A DNA stretch of 64,000 bases from Casp-actino8 sp039800005 (lineage in GTDB: Bacteria; Actinomycetota; Acidimicrobiia; Acidimicrobiales; Ilumatobacteraceae). Position 1 is the stretch's first letter, and each line of letters opens with the position of its first letter. Shown here piece by piece: positions 39,050 to 47,531 of this stretch. The notes under the pieces are model-generated. The model did no database searches and was not told the origin of the DNA. It worked only from the letters and a program-made list of their open reading frames with translations. The DNA is taken from assembly GCA_039800005.1 (NCBI GenBank), contig JBDLRN010000064.1, forward strand, positions 1 to 64,000, read 5' to 3'. Both the position numbers and the translations under genes were made by a program.

Positions 39050-40377
39050 CCGCCGTCGAAAACGTCCGTCTCACGAGCGAAGGCGCGCAGGAGATGAAGC
39101 CCCGAAGCGAACTCGGGGCCAAGGAACTGATGCGCGAAGTCGGTGCGGTGCTCCGTATGAGCGAAGCCGAAGCGGCTCGCCTCGGTGAGTTGCCCGCCGA
39201 CGACGAAGACCAGACGATGATCATCAACATGGGTCCGCAGCACCCCAGCACCCACGGTGTGTTGCGCCTCATGCTCGAATTGCAGGGCGAGACGGTTCTG
39301 CGCTGCAAGCCGATCATCGGCTACCTGCACACCGGCATGGAGAAGACCGGTGAGGAACTCACCTTCCTCCAGGGTGGCACCAACGTCACGCGCATGGACT
39401 ACCTCAGTCCGCTGAACAACGAATTGGTGTTCTCGATGGCCACCGAGAAGTTGCTCGGCATCGACGGCGACATTCCCGAGCGTGCGGTCTGGATGCGCAT
39501 GCTGCTCTCGGAGATGAACCGCATGAGCAGTCACCTTCTCTTCCTCGCCACCAACGGCATGGACCTCGGCGCGGTGTCGATGATGCTCTACGGCTGGCGC
39601 GAACGCGAAGAGGTGTTGCGGTTCTTCCAGAAGGTCACCGGACTGCGGATGAACCACAACTTCATCCGACCCGGTGGGCTCGCCGCCGACTTGCCGCCGG
39701 GTTGGCGCGACGACGTGCTGTCGATTCTCGAGATGCTGCCGTCGCGCCTCGAGGAATACGACGTCCTCATGACCAACCAGCCCATCTGGCGCGAACGCCT
39801 GCAAGGTGTGGGTGTCATCACGGCCGAGGAAGCTCTCGCCCTCGGAACCACCGGCCCGATCCTCCGCTCGACCGGGGTGCCATTCGACCTTCGTCGTGAC
39901 ATGCCGTACATGCACTACGACGAACTCGACTTCGACGTGATCGTCGGATCGTACGGTGACGCTTTCGATCGCTATGCGATTCGTCTCAACGAGGTGCGCG
40001 AGTCGATCAAGATCGTCCACCAGATCCTCGACCGTATGCCGTCGGGTGACTATCGCATCCAGAACAAGAAGGTCACACCGCCGCCGCGAGCCCGCATCGA
40101 CGAGTCGATGGAGGCACTCATCCACCACTTCAAGATCTTCACCGAGGGCTTCAAAGTGCCCGAAGGCGAGGTGTACGTGGGAATCGAGAGCCCGCGCGGC
40201 GAGATCGGTTGCTACATCGTGAGCGACGGAGGCCCCAAGCCCTATCGCATCCACATGCGTGCCCCGAGTTTCGTCAACATCCAAGCACTGCCGCACATGA
40301 TGCGCGGTGGTCTGGTCGCCGATGCGGTCGCCGTGATCTCGTCGGTCGACCCCGTTCTCGGAGACGTCGATCGCTGA
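39046..40377 (+). CDS. nuoD: NADH-quinone oxidoreductase subunit D
   Basis: 443 residues from the GTG at 39046, which overlaps the nuoC stop (GTGA); an ATG at 39094 is a possible alternative. The 49-kDa family motifs are MGPQHPSTHGVLRL, GYLHTGMEKTGEEL and the C-terminal DPVLGDVDR. The N-terminal extension of about 55 residues before the core is longer than in nuoD2 (393 residues). It forms the quinone pocket with subunit B. Confidence 0.94.
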   Translation: MTAVENVRLTSEGAQEMKPRSELGAKELMREVGAVLRMSEAEAARLGELPADDEDQTMIINMGPQHPSTHGVLRLMLELQGETVLRCKPIIGYLHTGMEKTGEELTFLQGGTNVTRMDYLSPLNNELVFSMATEKLLGIDGDIPERAVWMRMLLSEMNRMSSHLLFLATNGMDLGAVSMMLYGWREREEVLRFFQKVTGLRMNHNFIRPGGLAADLPPGWRDDVLSILEMLPSRLEEYDVLMTNQPIWRERLQGVGVITAEEALALGTTGPILRSTGVPFDLRRDMPYMHYDELDFDVIVGSYGDAFDRYAIRLNEVRESIKIVHQILDRMPSGDYRIQNKKVTPPPRARIDESMEALIHHFKIFTEGFKVPEGEVYVGIESPRGEIGCYIVSDGGPKPYRIHMRAPSFVNIQALPHMMRGGLVADAVAVISSVDPVLGDVDR

Positions 40378-40991
40378 TGGCCCGCCTCACTGAAGACAAC
40401 GTCCGCCTGGCGCGCGAGATCATCGCGCGTTACCCGCGCTCGCGCTCGGCCACCATTCCGTTGCTGCATCTCGCGCAGCAGCAGGACGGGTACGTGACCA
40501 ACGAGGCCATGGCTCACATCGGCGAACTGGTCGGAGCCACGTCCGCCGAGGTGTACGGCACCGCCTCGTTCTACGAGATGTTCAAGTTCGAACCGGTCGG
40601 CAAGTACCTCATCAACATCTGCGGCACCATGTCGTGCGCGCTGATGGGTGCCGAGGAACTCATCCATCACGCCGAGGATCGCTTGGGCGTGAAATTGGGT
40701 GGCACCACGGCCGACGGCAACTTCACTCTCGAGCGTGCCGAGTGCCAGGCGGCCTGCACCGAGGCCCCGTGCCTCCAGGTCAACTATCGCTATCGGTATC
40801 GCGTCACGCCCGCCGAGTTCGACGGCCTCGTCGACGATCTGGCGGCGGGGCGACTCGACGCCGAGATCCCGGCTCATGGCACCGTGGCCCGTGTGCGTCA
40901 GCGCGTCACACCCGACCGAATGGTCGGAGCGGTTCCTCCGGAGGACGTGACCGAAGCACCGGTCTGGATGGACGGGAAGGCGGCACTGTGA
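40377..40991 (+). CDS. nuoE: NADH-quinone oxidoreductase subunit E
   Basis: 204 residues; the ATG overlaps the nuoD stop by one base (TGATG). The [2Fe-2S] N1a ligands are CGTMSC and ECQAAC. Its presence identifies this cluster as the NADH-oxidising type. The tail after about residue 165 is an extension without motif. Confidence 0.94.
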   Translation: MARLTEDNVRLAREIIARYPRSRSATIPLLHLAQQQDGYVTNEAMAHIGELVGATSAEVYGTASFYEMFKFEPVGKYLINICGTMSCALMGAEELIHHAEDRLGVKLGGTTADGNFTLERAECQAACTEAPCLQVNYRYRYRVTPAEFDGLVDDLAAGRLDAEIPAHGTVARVRQRVTPDRMVGAVPPEDVTEAPVWMDGKAAL

Positions 40992-42394
40992 GCGCGCAGG
41001 GCAGTTACGCACACGCACCGGGATTCTTCGTCGGTGATCGGCCACGGATCGTCACCTCGCGGTTCGAATACGAGGACTCGCACACCCTCGAGCGTTACCT
41101 CGCCACCGATGGCTATCAGGGATTGCGACGAGCCTTGGCGCGCCCGGCTTCCGAGATCCACGACGATGTCAAAGGCGCGACCGTTCTCGGACGCGGAGGC
41201 GCGGGATTCCCGGCCGGCACCAAGTGGGGCCTCACTCCGCAGGGCGTGTTTCCGCGTTACCTCGTCGTCAACGGTGACGAGAGCGAGCCGGGCACCTACA
41301 AGGACCGTCTGCTCATGGAGCGCGATCCTCATCAGCTCATCGAGGGTTGTCTGATCGCGTGTTACGCCGCGGGTCTGTCGCAGTGCTTCCTCTACATCCG
41401 TGGCGAGATGGCGCTGGCCCAAGAGCGCGTGGCCGCGGCTCTGAACGAGGCCTACGCCGCCGGTTACGTGGGCAAGAACGTGCTCGGCAGTCGCTTCTCG
41501 ATCGACATCACTCTTCACTGGGGAGCCGGTGCCTACGTGGTCGGCGAAGAGACCGCTCTCATCGAGAGTCTCGAAGGCAACCGGGGTATGCCGCGTTTGA
41601 AGCCGCCGTACTTCCCGGCCGCCATCGGTCTCTACGGGCAGCCCACGATCGTCAACAACGTCGAGACTCTGGCCAACCTGCCCTGGATCGCGCGCAACGG
41701 TGTGGCGGCGTACACCGCCATCGGGACCGCCACGTCGCCGGGCACTCGCATGGTCGCGGTGTCCGGACACGTGAATCGTCCCGGTGTGTACGAGATCGTC
41801 AACGGCACCACGACCTTCCGCGATCTGATCTACGGCGACGAGTTCTGCGGCGGCATCCGCAACGGCAACGAACTGAAGGCTTTCGTCCCCGGTGGTGGAT
41901 CGGCTCCGTGGTTCACACCCGAACAACTCGACCTCCCGTTCGAAGCCAGCCAGATCGGACCAGCCGGGTCGATGCTCGGTTCGGGCGCCATCATGGTGAT
42001 GGACCACACCACCGACATTCCGCGCGCCGCGCTCACCCTCACGCGTTTCTACGCCCACGAGTCGTGCGGCAAGTGCACCCCGTGCCGTGAAGGCGGCACG
42101 TGGCTCGAGCGCATCCTGTCGCGCATCGTCGACGGCAAGGGCACCGATGCCGACATCGAGCAACTGTTCGAAGTCGGCGAGTCGATCTGTCCCGGCGCCT
42201 TCCCGCACGCGTCGAGTTCCAAGCTCGGGCTGTCGGCCACTCCGTTCCCGTATCGCATGAACACGATCTGCTTCGTCGGACCGTCGGCATACGCGCCGAT
42301 CCACTCGGCACTCACTCTCTTCCGTGAGGAATTCGAGTCACGGGTGACCAAACGCCATCGCATCCCTGTCACCGCATCCGGAGCGTCATCGTGA
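40988..42394 (+). CDS. nuoF: NADH-quinone oxidoreductase subunit F
   Basis: 468 residues from the GTG at 40988 overlapping the nuoE stop. The NADH/FMN site is GRGGAGFPAGTKWG, followed by NGDESEPGTYKDR and the N3 [4Fe-4S] motif ESCGKCTPCREG with its distal Cys in ESICPGAF. This is where NADH is oxidised. Confidence 0.95.
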   Translation: MSAQGSYAHAPGFFVGDRPRIVTSRFEYEDSHTLERYLATDGYQGLRRALARPASEIHDDVKGATVLGRGGAGFPAGTKWGLTPQGVFPRYLVVNGDESEPGTYKDRLLMERDPHQLIEGCLIACYAAGLSQCFLYIRGEMALAQERVAAALNEAYAAGYVGKNVLGSRFSIDITLHWGAGAYVVGEETALIESLEGNRGMPRLKPPYFPAAIGLYGQPTIVNNVETLANLPWIARNGVAAYTAIGTATSPGTRMVAVSGHVNRPGVYEIVNGTTTFRDLIYGDEFCGGIRNGNELKAFVPGGGSAPWFTPEQLDLPFEASQIGPAGSMLGSGAIMVMDHTTDIPRAALTLTRFYAHESCGKCTPCREGGTWLERILSRIVDGKGTDADIEQLFEVGESICPGAFPHASSSKLGLSATPFPYRMNTICFVGPSAYAPIHSALTLFREEFESRVTKRHRIPVTASGASS

Positions 42395-44763
42395 GCACGA
42401 CCGAAACCACTCCCGACGAGAATCTCCCGCCGGCCGACCCCAACGCGGTGCGCATCACGATCAACGGTCGTGAGGTCGAGGCGCGCAAGGGCGAGTGGAT
42501 CATCGCCGCGGCCGATCGCAGTGGCGACTACATCCCGCGCTTCTGCTACCACCCGCGCATGAACTCGGTCGGCATGTGCCGCCAGTGTCTCGTCGAAGTC
42601 GAAGGGCCTCGCGGTCCGATGATGGTGGTGTCGTGCATGACGCCGGTCGCCGACGGCCAGATCGTGCGCACCGACACGCCGCAGGTGAAGCGAGCTCACG
42701 AGGGAATCCTCGAGTTGTTGCTCGCCAATCACCCACTCGACTGTCCGGTCTGCGACAAGGGCGGCGAGTGCCCACTTCAGGACCAGGCCTTCAGCCACGG
42801 GCCGGGGGAGAGTCGCTTCATCGAAGAGAAGCGACACTACGAGAAGCCGATTCCGATCTCCGATCTGGTGTTGCTCGATCGCGAGCGGTGCATTCTGTGC
42901 GATCGCTGCACGCGCTTCGCCGACGAGGTCGCCGGCGACGCTCTCATTCATTTCACGTCCCGCGGCAACAACACCCAGGTTCTCACGTTCCCCGACGAGC
43001 CGTTCAGCAGCTACTTCTCCGGCAACACGGTGCAGATCTGCCCGGTGGGTGCGCTCACTGCGAAGCCCTACCGCTTCAAGGCTCGTCCCTGGGACCTCGA
43101 CAAGACCGAGAGCACCTGCACCACGTGTTCGGTCGGCTGTCGCATCACCGTCGAGTCGAGCCGCGATCAATTGCTCCGCTACCAAGGCGTCGACAGTGAT
43201 CCGGTCAACTGGAGTTGGCTGTGCGACAAGGGTCGCTTCAACTTCGAAGCCGTCGAATCAGTCGATCGTCTCGGCGAACCACTGGTGTCACGGGACGGAA
43301 CGCTCACTCCGGTGTCGTGGAGTGTGGCGATGCGTCAGGCTGCTGCTCTGGTGTCGGCCGCCATCGCCGAAGGCGGTGCCTCGAGTGTGGCGATTCTCGG
43401 CGGTGCTCGTGGTACCAACGAGGACGCTTTTGCGTGGGCGTCGTTCGCCCGTTCCCTCGGCGTCACGCTCACCGACGCGCAACTCGCCGACGGCCTGCCG
43501 GCCTCGGTGTTCGGCTACCCGCAGGCCACGATCGACGAAGCGGCCTCGGCCAAGACGGTCATCCTCCTCGGACCCGACCTGAAAGAAGAGCTTCCTGTGC
43601 TGCATCTGCGTCTGCGCGATGCGGCGGAGAAGAAGCGTTCGCGTCTCGTCGAGTTGTCGCCCAAGGAGACCGGCCTCACTCGGTACGCCTGGAACAGCCA
43701 TCTGTACGAACCCGGACATCAGGTGGACGCGGTCGACGCGTTGCTCGACGATCCGAAAGTCGCCGCGCAGATCGCTTCGGGTTCGGTCGTCGTAGTGGTG
43801 GGTCGGGCCAATCTGGCCGAAGCACCCGAATTCACCATGGCCGCCCTGCAGCGTCTCACCAGTCGTGTGCCCGACGCCAAAGTTCTTCCCGTGTTGCGTC
43901 GAGGAAATGTGCGCGGCGCGATCCACGCCGGTCTCTCGAGTTCCGATGCGGTCGGTGTCCTTCAGGCGGCGACCGAAGGTCGAGTCAACTGTCTGATCCT
44001 CGTCGGTGCCGATCCGATCGCCGACGTGCCCGACTCCGATCTGGCTCGACGCGCCATGGCAGCCGTACCGCGTCTCATCAGCGTCGACACCTTCATGACA
44101 GCGTCGAATCAGAATGCCGACGTGATCCTGCCGGCGGCAGCCTTCGCCGAGAAGGACGGCACGACCACCAATCTCGAAGGTCGCGTCACGCAGTTGGCGC
44201 GCAAGGTCACGGTGCACGGCACCGCTCGCCCCGACTGGATGATCGCGGTCGAACTGGCCGATGTGTCGGGTGCCGAACTGCCGATCGGCTCGGTGCACGA
44301 GGTGCACGACGCCATGGTGCGTTCGGTGCCGGAGTTCGCCCCGGTGTCGCGCGATGCATTGCGCGAACGTCCCGACGGCATCCTGGTGGCGGCATCCCGC
44401 GAAAGCCGTCACGAAATTGCCACCAGAACGCCCAACGAGCGGGCGGGGTTCGCCTATCGGTTGGTGGTCAGCCGCAAGTTGTACGACGGCGGTCGCAACG
44501 TCGAGAAGTCGCCGTCGCTCGCCGGTCTCGCCACTGGAGCGGCTCTGCACCTCCACCCACTCGACCTCGATCGCCTCGGCGCACCCGAAGGGGCACAGGT
44601 CAAGGTGATCAGTGATCGCACGTCCATCGTCATGAAGGTCGTGTCCGATCCTTCGGTTCAGCGCAACACGGCGTGGGCCCCGTGGAACCAGCCCGGTGCC
44701 AACATCGGTGAACTCATCGATGCCACGCGACCGGTGAACGACGTGCGAGTGGAGACGCTCTGA
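42391..44763 (+). CDS. nuoG: NADH-quinone oxidoreductase subunit G
   Basis: 790 residues. N-terminal [2Fe-2S] (FCYHPRMNSVGMCRQCLVEV...CMTPV), then the His/Cys N5 site (HPLDCPVCDKGGECPLQ), the N4 site (ERCILCDRCTRF), an additional STCTTCSVGCR...CDKGRF cluster segment, and a molybdopterin-oxidoreductase-like C-terminal domain. The extra CxxCxxxC segment corresponds to the N7-type cluster seen in some bacterial NuoG. GTG start overlaps nuoF. Confidence 0.93.
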   Translation: MSTTETTPDENLPPADPNAVRITINGREVEARKGEWIIAAADRSGDYIPRFCYHPRMNSVGMCRQCLVEVEGPRGPMMVVSCMTPVADGQIVRTDTPQVKRAHEGILELLLANHPLDCPVCDKGGECPLQDQAFSHGPGESRFIEEKRHYEKPIPISDLVLLDRERCILCDRCTRFADEVAGDALIHFTSRGNNTQVLTFPDEPFSSYFSGNTVQICPVGALTAKPYRFKARPWDLDKTESTCTTCSVGCRITVESSRDQLLRYQGVDSDPVNWSWLCDKGRFNFEAVESVDRLGEPLVSRDGTLTPVSWSVAMRQAAALVSAAIAEGGASSVAILGGARGTNEDAFAWASFARSLGVTLTDAQLADGLPASVFGYPQATIDEAASAKTVILLGPDLKEELPVLHLRLRDAAEKKRSRLVELSPKETGLTRYAWNSHLYEPGHQVDAVDALLDDPKVAAQIASGSVVVVVGRANLAEAPEFTMAALQRLTSRVPDAKVLPVLRRGNVRGAIHAGLSSSDAVGVLQAATEGRVNCLILVGADPIADVPDSDLARRAMAAVPRLISVDTFMTASNQNADVILPAAAFAEKDGTTTNLEGRVTQLARKVTVHGTARPDWMIAVELADVSGAELPIGSVHEVHDAMVRSVPEFAPVSRDALRERPDGILVAASRESRHEIATRTPNERAGFAYRLVVSRKLYDGGRNVEKSPSLAGLATGAALHLHPLDLDRLGAPEGAQVKVISDRTSIVMKVVSDPSVQRNTAWAPWNQPGANIGELIDATRPVNDVRVETL

Positions 44764-45971
44764 TGACTCGAATCCTCGCTCTCGATCCGATCGCGATCGG
44801 CGACCTCGTGTGGACGCCGCTTCTCATCATCCTCCTGAAGGTCGTCGGCATCTTCGTCGTCGGCCTCGTCGTCACCATGTTCATGGTGTGGTTCGAGCGC
44901 AAGGCCATCGCTGGGATGCAGAACCGCATCGGTCCGAACAAGGCCGGCCCGTTCGGACTCCTTCAGACCCTCGCCGACGGCATCAAGCTCTTCTTCAAGG
45001 AAGATCTGATTCCCGATCGCGCCGATCGTTTCGTCTTCAAGTTGGCGCCGTACCTCGCGTTCGTGCCGGCCTTTCTCGTGTGGGCGGTCATCCCGCTCGG
45101 CGGCGATTTCTCCGACGGCAAGGACGGCCTCGTGACCTGGTTCGGCGAGACCACACGGGTGCAGCTCGCCGATCCGCCGATCGGCATCCTGCTCGTGCTC
45201 GCCATGTCGTCGATCGCGGTGTACGGCATCATGCTCGCCGGCTGGTCGAGCGGCTCGAAGTACCCGCTGCTCGGTTCGGTGCGCGCGTCGGCGCAGATGG
45301 TGTCGTACGAAGCGGCGCTCGGGCTGAGTCTCGGCACGGTTCTCCTCCTCGCCGGCACGCTGTCCACCAGTGGCATCGTCGCCAATCAGGATCGGTTCCT
45401 CGACTGGCACGTGGTGTCGACTGGCGTCGTGCCCTTCGTGATCTTCCTCATGGCGGCCACCGCCGAACTGAATCGCCCTCCCTTCGACCTCGTCGAAGCC
45501 GAACAGGAACTCGTGGGCGGCTTCAACACCGAGTACTCCAGCATCCGCTTCGGCCTCTTCTTCCTCGCTGAATTCATGAATGCGGTCACCATGAGCGGCA
45601 TCATCGTCACGCTGTTCTGGGGCGGCCCGCAGGGACTGTTCGACATCCCGGTGATCCCGGGTGCGATCGAAGGCACCGTCTGGTTCATCGCCAAGACCCT
45701 CGTGTTCCTCTATGTGTACGTGTGGTTCCGCGCCACGTTGCCACGGTTCCGCTACGACCAGCTCATGGATCTCGGCTGGAAGATTCTCATCCCAGCCGCG
45801 CTCGGCTGGTTCTTGTTGATGGCGGCTTTGCGACTCGGCCGCGACCAGGACTGGAACGCCGTCGCGGTGGCGGTGGTGGCGGCGGTCGTTCTGATCGCTT
45901 GCGCAGGCTTGATCGCGGCCGCCATGAAGGTGAGTCGAAGCAATCGCGAGCGGGAAGGGGCGATGTTCTGA
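44763..45971 (+). CDS. nuoH: NADH-quinone oxidoreductase subunit H
   Basis: 402 residues, about eight helices, the membrane subunit that forms the quinone entry with A, B and D. Motifs are ERKAIAGMQNRIGPNKAGPFGLLQ, a GWSSGSKYPLLGSVRASAQMVSYE helix and ELNRPPFDLVEAEQELVGGFNTEYS. Single-base overlaps (TGATG) with nuoG and nuoI. It is about 50 residues longer than nuoH2, mainly at the C-terminus. Confidence 0.95.
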   Translation: MTRILALDPIAIGDLVWTPLLIILLKVVGIFVVGLVVTMFMVWFERKAIAGMQNRIGPNKAGPFGLLQTLADGIKLFFKEDLIPDRADRFVFKLAPYLAFVPAFLVWAVIPLGGDFSDGKDGLVTWFGETTRVQLADPPIGILLVLAMSSIAVYGIMLAGWSSGSKYPLLGSVRASAQMVSYEAALGLSLGTVLLLAGTLSTSGIVANQDRFLDWHVVSTGVVPFVIFLMAATAELNRPPFDLVEAEQELVGGFNTEYSSIRFGLFFLAEFMNAVTMSGIIVTLFWGGPQGLFDIPVIPGAIEGTVWFIAKTLVFLYVYVWFRATLPRFRYDQLMDLGWKILIPAALGWFLLMAALRLGRDQDWNAVAVAVVAAVVLIACAGLIAAAMKVSRSNREREGAMF

Positions 45972-46660
45972 TGGGCTACCTCGGAGGATTCCTCGTCTCG
46001 ATCAGCCAGGTCGGTCGTCGCAACAAGATGACCCGCGAATATTCGGGTGGTCGAGAGTTCAAGAAGGGCAAGCCGCATCGCGACGAGAAGGCCCCCAAGC
46101 CGGAGCGTCTGCACGGTCGTCACGTTCTCAATCGGTACGAGGACGGGATGGAGAAGTGCATCGGCTGCGAACTCTGCGCCGGTGTGTGCCCGGCCAAGTG
46201 CATCTACGTGCGCGGGGCCGACAACGATCCCGAGAACCCCACCTCGCCTGGGGAGCGTTTCGGGTTCGTCTACGAGATCAACTACTTGCGGTGCATCCAC
46301 TGCGACCTGTGCGTGGAAGCCTGCCCCACCGAAGCCATCACGGAATCGAAGTTGTTCGAGTTCTCGTTCACCAATCGACGCGACGCGATCTACACCAAGA
46401 CCGAACTTCTCGTGGGCGACGATGGAAAGCCGCAGCACATGCCGTGGGAGGACTGGCGCGACGGCGAAGACCTGCACACGTCGGGTTGGGTGCGTGCCAC
46501 GGCGCCGTCGGGCGATGCGACGTTCGAGGGAGTCGTGGGCTGGAGCGGTGAGCTCGGCTACGGTGTTCGCGCCCCCGAACCGGCGCAGGCCGAGCGTGAC
46601 CGGGCCGACAACGACCCCGCCGAGAACGACCCCGCCGAGAACGACAAGGAGCGCTCGTGA
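45971..46660 (+). CDS. nuoI: NADH-quinone oxidoreductase subunit I
   Basis: 229 residues. Two [4Fe-4S] sites (N6a/N6b) are in CIGCELCAGVCPAKC and CIHCDLCVEACPTE. A C-terminal extension of about 60 residues ends in a small tandem repeat (NDPAENDPAENDKE) encoded by a 15-base repeat at 46610-46639. It carries electrons from the NADH module to N2. Confidence 0.94.
   Translation: MGYLGGFLVSISQVGRRNKMTREYSGGREFKKGKPHRDEKAPKPERLHGRHVLNRYEDGMEKCIGCELCAGVCPAKCIYVRGADNDPENPTSPGERFGFVYEINYLRCIHCDLCVEACPTEAITESKLFEFSFTNRRDAIYTKTELLVGDDGKPQHMPWEDWRDGEDLHTSGWVRATAPSGDATFEGVVGWSGELGYGVRAPEPAQAERDRADNDPAENDPAENDKERS
46610..46648 (+). repeat. 15-base tandem repeat at the nuoI 3' end
   Basis: aacgaccccgccgag is present twice (46610-46624, 46625-46639), plus a partial third copy, encoding NDPAE repeats in the acidic tail. 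Confidence 0.85.
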
Positions 46661-47205
46661 TGGAACTCGTCGTCTTCGTCCTGGCGGCGGCGATGATCCT
46701 CGTCGGGGCGATCGGCGTGATCGTGCGCAGCAATCCGGTGCACGCCGCGCTGAGTCTCGTCCTCACCTTGTTCGGCATCGCGGTGCTCTTCGTCGCCCAA
46801 GAGGCTCATTTCCTCGCTGCCGTGCAGGTGATCGTCTACGCCGGCGCCATCGTCGTTCTGTTCCTGTTCGTGATCATGCTCCTCGGCGTCGACCGCACCG
46901 AGGACATCAAGATCGAGCCGTTCCGTGTCCAGCGTCCGTTGGCCGCCGTGGTCGGCCTCGGTGTGGTCGGCCTGGTCGTCGCGTCGGTGTCGGCGTCGCG
47001 TGACGCCATCGGCACGGGAACCGGTGCCGGTCTCGACATCCCCACCGTCACCGGCGACAACGACTCCAACATTCGTCAGATCGCCCGCAGCGTCTTCACC
47101 GATTACGTCGCGGCCTTCGAACTCACCTCGGTGCTGCTCGTGGTGGCCGTGGTCGGAACGGTGATGTTGACCCGCCGGATCAAGAGCGGAAAGGGTCGCT
47201 CGTGA
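46660..47205 (+). CDS. nuoJ: NADH-quinone oxidoreductase subunit J
   Basis: 181 residues from the ATG at 46660, which overlaps the nuoI stop; the GTG at 46657 would add one residue. Five helices, with the conserved HAALSLVLTLFGIAVLFV and QVIVYAGAIVVLFLFVIMLL (pi-bulge helix). Membrane arm next to subunits A, H and K. Confidence 0.93.
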   Translation: MELVVFVLAAAMILVGAIGVIVRSNPVHAALSLVLTLFGIAVLFVAQEAHFLAAVQVIVYAGAIVVLFLFVIMLLGVDRTEDIKIEPFRVQRPLAAVVGLGVVGLVVASVSASRDAIGTGTGAGLDIPTVTGDNDSNIRQIARSVFTDYVAAFELTSVLLVVAVVGTVMLTRRIKSGKGRS

Positions 47206-47528
47206 ACCCCCTTCTGTCTGCCGCCACACCCACGACCACCTGGTACCTCGTACTGGCCGCCGTTCTGTTCGGTATCGGAGCAGTCGGTGTGCTCGTGCGT
47301 CGGAATCCCCTCGTCATGTTCATGTGCATCGAACTGATGCTCAACGCCGTGAACCTGAGCTTCGTGGCCCTGGCCAAGCGCCTGGGCGACATCGGAGGTC
47401 AGACCACCGTGTTCTTCGTGATGGTCGTGGCGGCCGCCGAAGTCGTGGTCGGTCTCGGCATCATCGTGTCCATCATGCGACGGCGCCCCGGAGCGACCGC
47501 CGACGACATCGCGGCGCTGAAGGGCTGA
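47202..47528 (+). CDS. nuoK: NADH-quinone oxidoreductase subunit K
   Basis: 108 residues, three helices. The family motif is MFMCIELMLNAVNLSFVAL, with the proton-path Glu in helix 2, and a second Glu is in AAAEVVVGLGIIV. GTG start overlapping nuoJ by four bases. Confidence 0.94.
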   Translation: MNPLLSAATPTTTWYLVLAAVLFGIGAVGVLVRRNPLVMFMCIELMLNAVNLSFVALAKRLGDIGGQTTVFFVMVVAAAEVVVGLGIIVSIMRRRPGATADDIAALKG

Positions 47529-47531
47529 CCC